From Pseudomonadota bacterium (lineage in GTDB: Bacteria; Myxococcota; UBA9042; PHBI01): DNA of 29,734 bases. Where the stretch lies: contig SXIE01000042.1 of NCBI GenBank assembly GCA_005772945.1, positions 1-29,734 on the forward strand, written 5' to 3'. Below are positions 1 through 10,300 of the stretch, piece by piece. Both the position numbers and the translations under genes were made by a program. The notes beneath the pieces were generated by a model that was not told the DNA's origin, did no database searches, and worked only from the letters and a program-made list of their open reading frames with translations. Positions within the stretch are counted from its first letter, which is position 1, and each line of letters starts with the position of its first letter.

Positions 1-1608
1 GCCGCCCGCGCCACCGGGGGTGAAGGTGCCGCACGACGCGCCGGTCACCTCTTGACCGCCGGCGCCGCCCGCACCATTGCCCGCGAGCTGCGTGCCGCCC
101 ATGCCGCTCGCGCCGCCGCCGGTGCCACCGCGCGCCTGGACCGGAAGCCAGCTGAGCATCTCGCCGCTCGCCGCGCCGTCGGGCCCCGGCGCCTTGATCG
201 TCGACTGGCCCGTCGGGGTCGACGCGAGCGCGGCGGAGCCGTCGATCGCGCCTTCGAGGACCAGGTTGCCGCTCACGCCGAGGACCGTCCACGCGGCGGA
301 CCCGCCCTCGATTCGCAGGACGCCACCCTCGTGGATCGTCACGTTGCCGTAGTCCTTGTGCGTGCCAATGGCGATCGTGAACGTGACGCCCGCGGCGATG
401 TCGAGGTCGCCGTCGGCCCCGAAGGGCCACGTGCTGCACGTCTTCGTCCCCTGGTCGCAGTGGCCGCTGGGGCAGTCGTTATCGACGTTACAGCCGACGC
501 ACAGGCCCCCCGCGTCACATACGCCTGGGCCGCCCGCATGACCGCATTGCGAACCGACCGCCCGCTGGGTCCAGGTCGTGCGGCGACTCGCGTCGCACAC
601 CTGGCACGGATCGCCTGGATTCACGGCGCCGACCTCGAAGCAGCTCGCGACCCCGAGTTGGTCGATGAGGCAGGTGCCGGACGTGATCCCATGCGAGCAC
701 CCGGTGCCGCCGCAGCTGTCGGCGGTGCAGCTCAGGCCGTCGTCGCACAGGTCTTCGCACGCGCCGAGGCCGCTTGTCGTGCAGCGGCGCGTTCCGCTGC
801 AATCGCCCTCGGCGCAGCCCGTCGCGTAACCCAGGAAGGCCCAGGCGTCGCGGCACTCGCACGTGGCACCCTCGTCGGGCACGCAGCCCGGATCGGCCCC
901 GATCACCTTCGGCACGCAGCGGAAACCGGCCGGGCATGCGCGCGTGAGGCACGACGTCGCGCAGAATCCGCCGAGCCCAGGCTGCTCCGACTCGACGCAA
1001 CCACCGTCCTGCTCGGCCTCGGGGTTGTCGCATTCCTCGTGCGTGCGACAGGGTCGGCATAGCTTCGCATGGGGCGCGACGCAAAAGCCCGTGACCACGC
1101 CCGCGACGGGATGGTGGCACTCGCGCCCATCGGGGCAGCTGGTCTCGCAGGGCGTCGCGCAGACAGGTCCGTCGATGTCCTCGATACAGGCGCGTGCAGC
1201 GCAGTCGACGTCGCGCTGACATCGGCAGCCCGGACCGCCCGCGAGGACACAGGGCGGGGAGACCTCGGTCTCGCTGACCTCGCTCGGCGTGCTGTCGGGG
1301 CTCGTCGTGGTGGCTTCCGGGCCGGCGGTCGCTTCGGCGTCGGGCATCTGCGAGTCGCCCGGCTCGCCGTCGCCGACGCCTGTGTCCACCTGGGTGTCGA
1401 AGACCTCGGTGTCACCCGAGGTCGTGACCTCGGCGAACTGCGAAGCCGGGACACAGCGGTGTTTGAACGTATTGCACACATAGCCGGGACCGCAGCTCGC
1501 GCTCGAAGCGCACGCGAACTCGAAGCCTGCGACCACATCCTCGCTGCAACCCACGCCCGCGCCGACGCCGACGCCCACGAGCAGACACGCCAACGCGACG
1601 ACCCGCAT
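1..1608 (-). CDS. Cys-rich exported lipoprotein, 3' end beyond the window
   Basis: The frame is open without a stop from here to the left edge, so the C-terminus is missing. I chose the ATG at 1608 because it begins a signal peptide (Met-Arg, then a Val/Leu/Ala/Gly run) ending in Gly-Val-Gly-Cys, a loose lipobox with Cys21. An in-frame ATG at 1662 would overlap the upstream gene by 19 bases and bury this signal. After a Thr/Ser/Glu/Asp-rich linker (about residues 60-115) come many Cys-X-X-Cys-like knots, including an ACxxxCDDGLSCTADSC-type block common in myxobacterial surface proteins. A Cys-free beta-rich part follows (LDIAAGVTFTIAIGTHK), then a Gly-rich tail (GGTGGGASGMGG) as the edge is reached. 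It is probably tethered to the envelope; substrate or partner is unknown. It is the last visible gene of the kinase-PEGA operon, 35 bases after the PEGA gene. Confidence 0.8.
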   Translation of the reverse strand, partial: MRVVALACLLVGVGVGAGVGCSEDVVAGFEFACASSASCGPGYVCNTFKHRCVPASQFAEVTTSGDTEVFDTQVDTGVGDGEPGDSQMPDAEATAGPEATTTSPDSTPSEVSETEVSPPCVLAGGPGCRCQRDVDCAARACIEDIDGPVCATPCETSCPDGRECHHPVAGVVTGFCVAPHAKLCRPCRTHEECDNPEAEQDGGCVESEQPGLGGFCATSCLTRACPAGFRCVPKVIGADPGCVPDEGATCECRDAWAFLGYATGCAEGDCSGTRRCTTSGLGACEDLCDDGLSCTADSCGGTGCSHGITSGTCLIDQLGVASCFEVGAVNPGDPCQVCDASRRTTWTQRAVGSQCGHAGGPGVCDAGGLCVGCNVDNDCPSGHCDQGTKTCSTWPFGADGDLDIAAGVTFTIAIGTHKDYGNVTIHEGGVLRIEGGSAAWTVLGVSGNLVLEGAIDGSAALASTPTGQSTIKAPGPDGAASGEMLSWLPVQARGGTGGGASGMGGTQLAGNGAGGAGGQEVTGASCGTFTPGGAGG

Positions 1609-1643
1609 TCCGCCGGCACGCCAGGACCCTTCGTCGTACGCGT

Positions 1644-2654
1644 TCAAAACCGTGTCCCCCATCCGAGCATCGCGCCACGCTCGACGGGCGCGACCCGGAA
1701 CCCGGTCACGCCGGCATCCGCGCGCACCGTGGGGCTCGTCGGATCGGGCAGTAGCAACAGCGTCGTGGCCGTCACGGCGCCGACCCCCGCGACGATGAAG
1801 CCCGCGAGGCCCACCGTCGAGAGGGTGTTGGCGTCCGACTCCAGCGCGAGCGCCTCGCGCCGCGTCATGGTCTCTTCGGCGATGACACCGTCGGCATCGG
1901 CGGCGTCTTCGATGCGCGCGCGCTTGCCGGCCGCCATGACCACGCCGACGATGCCGGTGACGGCGCCCGCAACGCCGACCCCGGCCGCAACCCAGGCGCC
2001 GATCGCGCGTGCCGAGGGCGCGACCGTCGGCACCTCGAGCGGCAAGAGGGCGACCGCGATCTCGACCTCGGCGCCGCCGGCGAGCTCGACGGCACGATCG
2101 ACGGAGTTGTAGCCGAGGAGCTGGACGTGGACCAGGTGATGGCCGGGCGTGACGAGGACCCTGCCGTCGGCAGGGACCGGCGTGATGCGTCCGTCGATCG
2201 TGACCTTGGCGTCGACCGGCGTCACGCGCAAGATGAGGAACGCGCGCAGGGCGGCGAGGCGCGCGCGGGCGTTCGCGCGATTGGCGTCCTCGGCGGCCAC
2301 GCCTTCGGAAATCCGCAAATACGTCTCGTAGAGGGCCACGGCCTGCTGGCTGTGACGCAAGAAGTCGTGCGACCCCGCGGCGAGCAGGACGAAGCGGGCC
2401 CGGAGCTGCATCGCGTCGGGACTCGCATCGCCCAGCACATCGAGGCGCGTCAGCGCGCGCTCGCACGTCACGATGGTCTGGTCATAGGCCTTCTGGCGAT
2501 AGCTCGACAGGGCCTCGTTCGCGAGCATCGCCTGCAGCTCCTCGAGCGGTGAGGGCGCGGCGGCCCGCGCGGGCGGCGCCGCGGCGAGCAGGTACGCACC
2601 CGAGAGGATCAGCGCGAGGACGAGGCGCCGGAGGCTGGCAGTGGGAGCGAACAT
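1644..2654 (-). CDS. PEGA-domain exported protein with two C-terminal membrane segments
   Basis: This is a 336-residue protein started at ATG 2654, which has GAGG a few bases upstream and begins a clear signal peptide (residues 1-31, ending Pro-Ala-Arg-Ala). The same frame extends upstream to 2756, but that overlaps the kinase gene and hides the signal. Residues 35-135 are helical, with a TPR-like pattern (AYDQTIVTCERALTRLD, QQAVALYETYLRI). Residues about 141-205 are a PEGA domain: a beta strand with VTPVDAKVTIDG, then GRVLVTPGHHLVHVQLLGY. Two hydrophobic helices follow at about 218-240 and 283-306. PEGA domains are typically surface or periplasmic modules, often encoded with myxobacterial Ser/Thr kinases. 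The gene starts 13 bases after the kinase stop, so the two are almost certainly co-transcribed, and it is a good candidate for the kinase's partner or downstream envelope component. The role is inferred from domain type and position only. Confidence 0.85.
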   Translation of the reverse strand: MFAPTASLRRLVLALILSGAYLLAAAPPARAAAPSPLEELQAMLANEALSSYRQKAYDQTIVTCERALTRLDVLGDASPDAMQLRARFVLLAAGSHDFLRHSQQAVALYETYLRISEGVAAEDANRANARARLAALRAFLILRVTPVDAKVTIDGRITPVPADGRVLVTPGHHLVHVQLLGYNSVDRAVELAGGAEVEIAVALLPLEVPTVAPSARAIGAWVAAGVGVAGAVTGIVGVVMAAGKRARIEDAADADGVIAEETMTRREALALESDANTLSTVGLAGFIVAGVGAVTATTLLLLPDPTSPTVRADAGVTGFRVAPVERGAMLGWGTRF

Positions 2655-2667
2655 CACACCTCGCGAT

Positions 2668-4443
2668 TCAGTGGGGGAGCTCGATGATGAGCGGCTCGGA
2701 CGTTGGCAAGGGCGCACGGACGTCAGGCGCGAGGCGCACGCCGGCATCGGCCGCACCGCGGACGCCGGTCGCGTCCATCCCGCCGCTGACGTCGGGACGC
2801 TCGCGCGGGGCGGTCACGCGGCGCGTCACAGGCCCTTCCACGGGCCGCGCGGTCGCGCCGCTGACGTCGCCGATCATGGGTCCGGTGGGATCCTCGGCGT
2901 CGCTCGCGTCGCCCGTGTCGCCCGTCCCGACGTCGTCGGCGTCGTGAGCAACGTCATTCTCGCTGTCACTTTCACTGTCACTCTCGGCGTCACTTACGCT
3001 GTCACTCTCGGCACCATTTTCGCCGTCCCGCTCGCTCGCCGCGACACCGGGCGCGGCCCCGTCCGCGGCCAGGTCGAGCGTCGCCCGCAGCCCCTCACGC
3101 GGGGGCCCGGCGCTGCTCTTGCTGAGCTGGACCGCTACGGGAATGGCGGCGCCGAGTACGACCAGAGCGCCGAGCGCGAGCGGCCAGCGCGCGCGCCGCC
3201 GCACCGGGTCCGCGTCGCCGACGAACCAAGACGGCATCTTCGCGTCGACCTCGTGCGCCACGGGCAACGGCGGGGGCGAGAGACTGCCGAGCGCGGCCGA
3301 CAGCAGCACGCGGTCGTGCTGGACTTTCTCGCGCTCGATCTGCAAGAGTCGCCGCTCGCTCTCCAAGCGCTCGAGCTCGCGCTTGACGTGCGAGATTTCA
3401 TTGCTGGGAATGAGGTCACTGAAGTCGCGCGCCCGGTCGAACGACGACTCGGCGGACTGCGCGATCGTGGCGAGCGCGACGCGAAACTCGGCGGCCGAGC
3501 GGAAGCGATCATCGGGCGCATGGGCGATGGCGCGACGAAAGAACGCGACCAGCGACGCCGGAAGCTCGACGTCCTTGCGGCGCCCGATGGGGTCGTCGTT
3601 GGGATCGTGCTTGTGGGCGAGCAGCGCTTCCTGCGGCTCGGGGAAGAGGCGACGTCCCGTGACGAGCTCGAAGGTGATGACGCCCACGGCATAGAGGTCA
3701 GACCACGGCCCGAGGTTGCGCGCCGTGAGTTGCTCGGGTGGCATATACGAGAGAGTGCCAGCGATGTGGCTGGTCTCTTGGCGCTCGACGAAGGACTTGG
3801 CGAGCCCGAAGTCGACGAGCTTCACGTGGAAGCGGTCGCCGTCGACCTCTTCGAGCATGATGTTGTCGGGCTTGATGTCGCGATGGATGATCCCTTGGTT
3901 GTGCGCGATCTCGAGGGCACGCAGGATCTGGTCGACGACGCGGCAGACGGTGGCGATGTCGAAGCCGGCGCGTTGGACGGCGCGCGTGCGCACCTCGGTG
4001 CCGAGCGTGCGCGAGCCGGGCACGAACTCCATCGCCAGGAACGGCTGCCCCGACGTCGTGCCATATTGCAGGAGGCCGACGATATTCGGATGGCGGAGGC
4101 GCGCCAGCGTGCGCGCCTCGTACTCGAACTTCTGGATGAGCGTACTCCGGTCCGCCGGCCGGAGCGCCTCGACGTCCAGCAGCTTGATCGCCGCATGAAG
4201 CTCGTAGAGCGGGCGCTGGAGCCCGAGCAGGACGCGCCCGAAGCCTCCGCGCCCGAGCTTGCGCAGGACCAGGAACTCGCCCACGAACGTCCCGACGAGC
4301 GGCTCGACCTGCGCCACCGGCAGCGCCTTGTGCCGCCGCGCCTCGGCATCGGGGACCATGTGGACGCCGAGCCGCGTGCATGGCGCGGACGCGCATGCCT
4401 GGCCGGTCGGCCCAATGGCCTCACAGATCGGACACAGACCCAT
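2668..4443 (-). CDS. Membrane-anchored Ser/Thr protein kinase
   Basis: This 591-residue protein phosphorylates Ser/Thr on proteins and should have its catalytic domain in the cytoplasm. The N-terminus has Cys4, Cys7, Cys17 and Cys22, a zinc-knuckle-like pattern seen in some myxobacterial kinases. The kinase domain covers about 57-330: Gly loop GRGGFGRV at 64-71, Lys87, catalytic HRDIKPDN at 187-194, DFG at 211-213, PPE at 235-237 and SDLYAVG near 248. All key residues are present, so it should be active. A charged coiled coil follows (KRELERLESERRLLQIEREK), then one membrane helix (WPLALGALVVLGAAIPVAV) near 430-450. The extracytoplasmic tail is extremely Asp/Ser/Glu-rich and has no recognisable sensor domain. 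It heads the three-gene operon and is divergent from the collagen-like gene. Close homologues of the Pkn type exist; no specific substrate can be named. Confidence 0.92.
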   Translation of the reverse strand: MGLCPICEAIGPTGQACASAPCTRLGVHMVPDAEARRHKALPVAQVEPLVGTFVGEFLVLRKLGRGGFGRVLLGLQRPLYELHAAIKLLDVEALRPADRSTLIQKFEYEARTLARLRHPNIVGLLQYGTTSGQPFLAMEFVPGSRTLGTEVRTRAVQRAGFDIATVCRVVDQILRALEIAHNQGIIHRDIKPDNIMLEEVDGDRFHVKLVDFGLAKSFVERQETSHIAGTLSYMPPEQLTARNLGPWSDLYAVGVITFELVTGRRLFPEPQEALLAHKHDPNDDPIGRRKDVELPASLVAFFRRAIAHAPDDRFRSAAEFRVALATIAQSAESSFDRARDFSDLIPSNEISHVKRELERLESERRLLQIEREKVQHDRVLLSAALGSLSPPPLPVAHEVDAKMPSWFVGDADPVRRRARWPLALGALVVLGAAIPVAVQLSKSSAGPPREGLRATLDLAADGAAPGVAASERDGENGAESDSVSDAESDSESDSENDVAHDADDVGTGDTGDASDAEDPTGPMIGDVSGATARPVEGPVTRRVTAPRERPDVSGGMDATGVRGAADAGVRLAPDVRAPLPTSEPLIIELPH

Positions 4444-4722
4444 CGCCCGCCCTGGCTAGATGCCGCGCGGCGCGTGCAGGCCGTCCCCACGCGCGGCAAT
4501 TGGAAGCTTCGAAGCCCACACCGCAGGCTCCGTGACACATTTCGGCTAACGCTAGAATGGTAAGGGGACGGCGCCTCAGGCGTCAACCGGCCGCGGCCGG
4601 CCACGGCGCACCGCAAGCGGGTGGCGCGGCACGTGACGGGCCATTCGGCCCCGTTGACGCGGGGGCTGAGGTGCGCGGATGCTGCGCCGCCTAGGGAATG
4701 GTCATCACCGGAGGCACCCGTC
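4444..4722. promoter_or_regulatory. Divergent intergenic region, kinase operon and collagen-like gene
   Basis: This 279-base gap between two divergent genes must hold promoters for both. A possible sigma-70-like pair on the plus strand is GTGACA at 4532-4537 and TAGAAT at 4553-4558, but the 15-base spacing is short. A perfect 14-base GC palindrome (CCGGCCGCGGCCGG) lies at 4587-4600; in this base composition it could be chance. No coding signal was seen here. Confidence 0.3.
4710..4714 (+). promoter_or_regulatory. Ribosome binding site of the collagen-like gene
   Basis: GGAGG lies eight bases before the ATG at 4723. It fixes that start over the upstream in-frame start at 4621. Confidence 0.7.
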
Positions 4723-7083
<2,361 letters not shown>

Positions 7084-7250
7084 TCGGGGGGGCCAGGCCA
7101 GCGGCCTCCTCCTTGCCCCGAATCACCTTGATCTCGAACTCGCGTGACACCGCACGCCGCTCGGTTGCCTTTTGCGCGATCTCGCGCGGAGCCGGGCAGT
7201 TGCCGTCGGCCGCGGCGTGATCCAAGATCGCGCCGTCGACACCATAGCGA
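7084..7250 (-). pseudogene. Possible coding remnant on the minus strand
   Basis: The gap between the two plus-strand surface genes contains a minus-strand frame whose composition is more protein-like than the surrounding antisense. It reads through segments such as YGVDGAILDHAAADGN and AVSREFEIKVIRGKEEA, with mostly G or C in third positions and normal use of Ile, Lys, Glu and Phe. It has no credible start, and the frame runs into sequence antisense to both neighbours. I do not recognise the family. It could be the debris of a displaced gene or simple chance. Confidence 0.25.
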
Positions 7251-7314
7251 GACAACCTGCCGCGCGCGCCCGTTTCCCGTTCGAACGTGCGCTGCGCGAC
7301 GTGCCTGCAAAGCT

Positions 7315-7319
7315 GGAGG
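7315..7319 (+). promoter_or_regulatory. Ribosome binding site deciding a GTG start
   Basis: GGAGG lies four bases before the GTG at 7324. This is short but usable, and it decides the start of the VCBS giant in favour of GTG 7324 over ATG 7351. Confidence 0.65.
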
Positions 7320-7323
7320 GAGC

Positions 7324-10300
7324 GTGACCACGAGCTCGCGATACACACCCATGTTGGCCATCGCGCTCCTCACCGCCACCGCCACGGCCCACGCCGATCA
7401 GGTCTCGTTCGTCGAGCCGCGCGCACTTCCGGTGCCCCTCCTCTCGGGCGGGGACGGCCTCGGCGGCGTCGCGGTCGCCGACTTCGATGGCGATACGCGC
7501 CCCGATATCGCCGTGACCTACAACAACCAGGATCGCAACTACCTCGGCGTCCTCCTGAACGACGGCGGAGGCGCTTTCCAAGCGCCCGTGAGCCAGTTCA
7601 CCGGTAGCAACACCGGCGGCGCCGGCATGATCGCCCGCGACTTCGACGGCGACGGCGTGATGGACGTCGCGGTCGCCTTCCCCACCCTGCGCCAGGTCCT
7701 CTTCTTCCAAGGACGCGGCGACGGCACCTTCGCGCGGCCCCGCCCGAGCCCGGTCCGGCATCGTTGCACCGGGATGCAAGTGGGACGTCTCGACGGCGAC
7801 GCCTTCGTCGACCTGGTCACCGTCAATCCGCAGGACAACTCGGTCAGTGTCCTCCTCGGCAACGGCGACGGCACCTTTCACCCCGCGACCGCGACCGGCT
7901 TCGATCCGGTCGACGTCAACCCCCAGACCTTGGCCGTCGCCGACGTCACCGGCGACCAGATCCCCGACCTCCTCGTCGGCAGCTACGATGCGCAATCGGT
8001 CGGCGTCCTCGCCGGCACGGGCGACGGCACCTTCCTCGCCCCGACCGCGCACGACGCGCGCGGGCAGGTCACCGCGCTTGCCCTCGGCGACTTCGATGGC
8101 GACACCCACACCGACGTTCTCATCGGCGTCGCAGGCGGACCGCGCACCCACGCCATCGCCCTCATGCGCGGCACCGGCGGCGGCGCCTTCGCGCCTCCCG
8201 CCGACGCCGACTTCCTGCCGACCGAGGCCTTTCCCGCCCGTTACTACATCGAAAACACCGCGCCCGATCTCGACGGCGATCACCTCCCCGACGCCGTCTT
8301 CGGCGCCCGCGCCAACCTCGTCGCCGTCGTCCGCGGCAGCCCGAGCGGCGTCTCGCTCGCGCACTACGTCGCCTCGCCCGGACCGACCACGCCCGCCGGC
8401 GCGCCCGACGGCAACGCCGTCAACGCCGCCGCGATCGCCGACTTCAACGGCGACGGCGCGCTCGATATCCTGACGGCCTCGTCCGACATCTACGGCGGCC
8501 GCATGGGCGGCCTGGCGCTGCTTTCCGGCGACCCCGCCGCCCCCGGAACCTTCCGGGCGCCACGCAGCTACTTCGCCCGCGTCGGCTGGCCCGTCGGCAC
8601 GCGCGGGCTCCTCCTCGGCGAGTTCACCAACGACGCCCACACCGATCTCCTCGCCTTCAGCGGCACCTTCGACGTGATGGCCGGCGCCGGCGACGGCACG
8701 TTTCCAGCCCCGCCGACCCTCGCACTCGGCACCGTCTCCGGACCCGGCGAGTTCTACAACACGCTGCGCGCCGCCGACCTCGACGGCAACTCCAAGCCCG
8801 ATCTCGTCTGGATCGGCACCGGCGGCGTCCAGGGCGGGCCCGGCCCGCGCTACCTCATCGCCTATGCCGACGACAGCGGCGCCTTCGCGAACGACCGCGT
8901 CGCCGTCTACCCGACCCCCTGGGGCGCCGGCCAGAACCTCCAGATCGCCGACCTCGACGGCGACGCCGATCTCGACCTCGTCTTCTTCGCCATCGCCGGC
9001 GGCGCCCCGTCGCATGGCGAGTTCGAGATCTTTCTCAACGACGGCCCCGCCACCCACGCCTTCACGCGCCTCCCCGGCAAGCCCGCGACCGGCACCCTCG
9101 CCTTCTACCCCGCCTCGGGCTTCGTCCTGGGCGACTTCGACGCCGACGGCGCGCTCGACCTCGTGACCCACGCCGCCACCGGCTACACCTATTCGAGCCG
9201 CTACCTCTTCTTCAAAGGCAACCGCGATGCCGCCACCGGGCACGGCGACGGCACCTTCCAGCCCGAGGTCGACTTCGCCGTCGACCTTCCGCCCTACACC
9301 GAGTTCACCGACATGCGCGCCGCCGATCTCGACCACGACGGCCACCTCGATCTGGTGGGCGGCGGCGCCTGGGGCGGCGTCTGGGTCCTCCGCGGCGACG
9401 GCCAGGGCGGCTTCGCGGCGCCGACCGTCTTCGACACCGGCGGCGGCGTGCGCGACCTCCGGATCATCGACCTCGACGGCGATGGCGAGCTCGACCTCGC
9501 GAGCGCCACCAACCACGGCGTGTCGGTCCTCACCGGCCTCGGCGACGGCAACTTCACGGCCCCGCTCCTCTTCGCGGTCGGTCACGGCGACGCGAGCTCC
9601 TTCGACCTCGCCGACCTCGACGGCGACGGCACGCTCGACGCCCTCACCGGCAGCAGCGCCACGAACAACGACGACTTTGTGGTCCTTCGCGGCGACAGCG
9701 GGCCGCGCGCCGATCTCGCGCTCACGGCCGGCGTCACCCCCGCCACCTTCGACGCCAGCGAGACCGTCCTCACCTTCACCTTCACCGCCACGAACAAGGG
9801 GCCGGACGCCGCTCCCGCCGCGCTCGTCCGGGTCCCCACGCGCGTCGGCGAAATCCTCCTCGACGCCACCACGAGCGTCGGCACCTGCCAGCCTGCGCCC
9901 GACGCCGTGACGTGCGCGCTCGGCGCTTTGGCCCCCGACGCCTCCGCCACCGTGACGCTCCAGGTCGTCGGCGCGCGCGCCGGCGCGCTCGGACTCTCCG
10001 CCAGCATCGCCAGCACCACGGCGGACCCGGCGACCGGCAACAACAGCGCCGTCGCCACCGCCCAGAGCGTCGACCGCGTCACCATCGAAGCCCCTGCGAA
10101 CCTCGAGGTCGGCGCCATGCAGGACTTCGTCGTGCGCTATGTCAATACCGACATGGCCACCCGCGCGGGCAGCGTCCTCGTCTTCGATCTGCCGATGGCG
10201 CTCGACTACATCTCGTCGAGCAAGGGCGGCACCTACTACCGCCTCGGGCATCGGGTCTTCTGGCGCCTCGGCGACCTGCCGCCCCAGACCGGCGGCTCCG

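Noticed and set aside
4587..4600. GC palindrome as an operator
   Set aside because: In sequence this GC-rich, a 14-base C/G palindrome is weak evidence without a second copy or known regulator.
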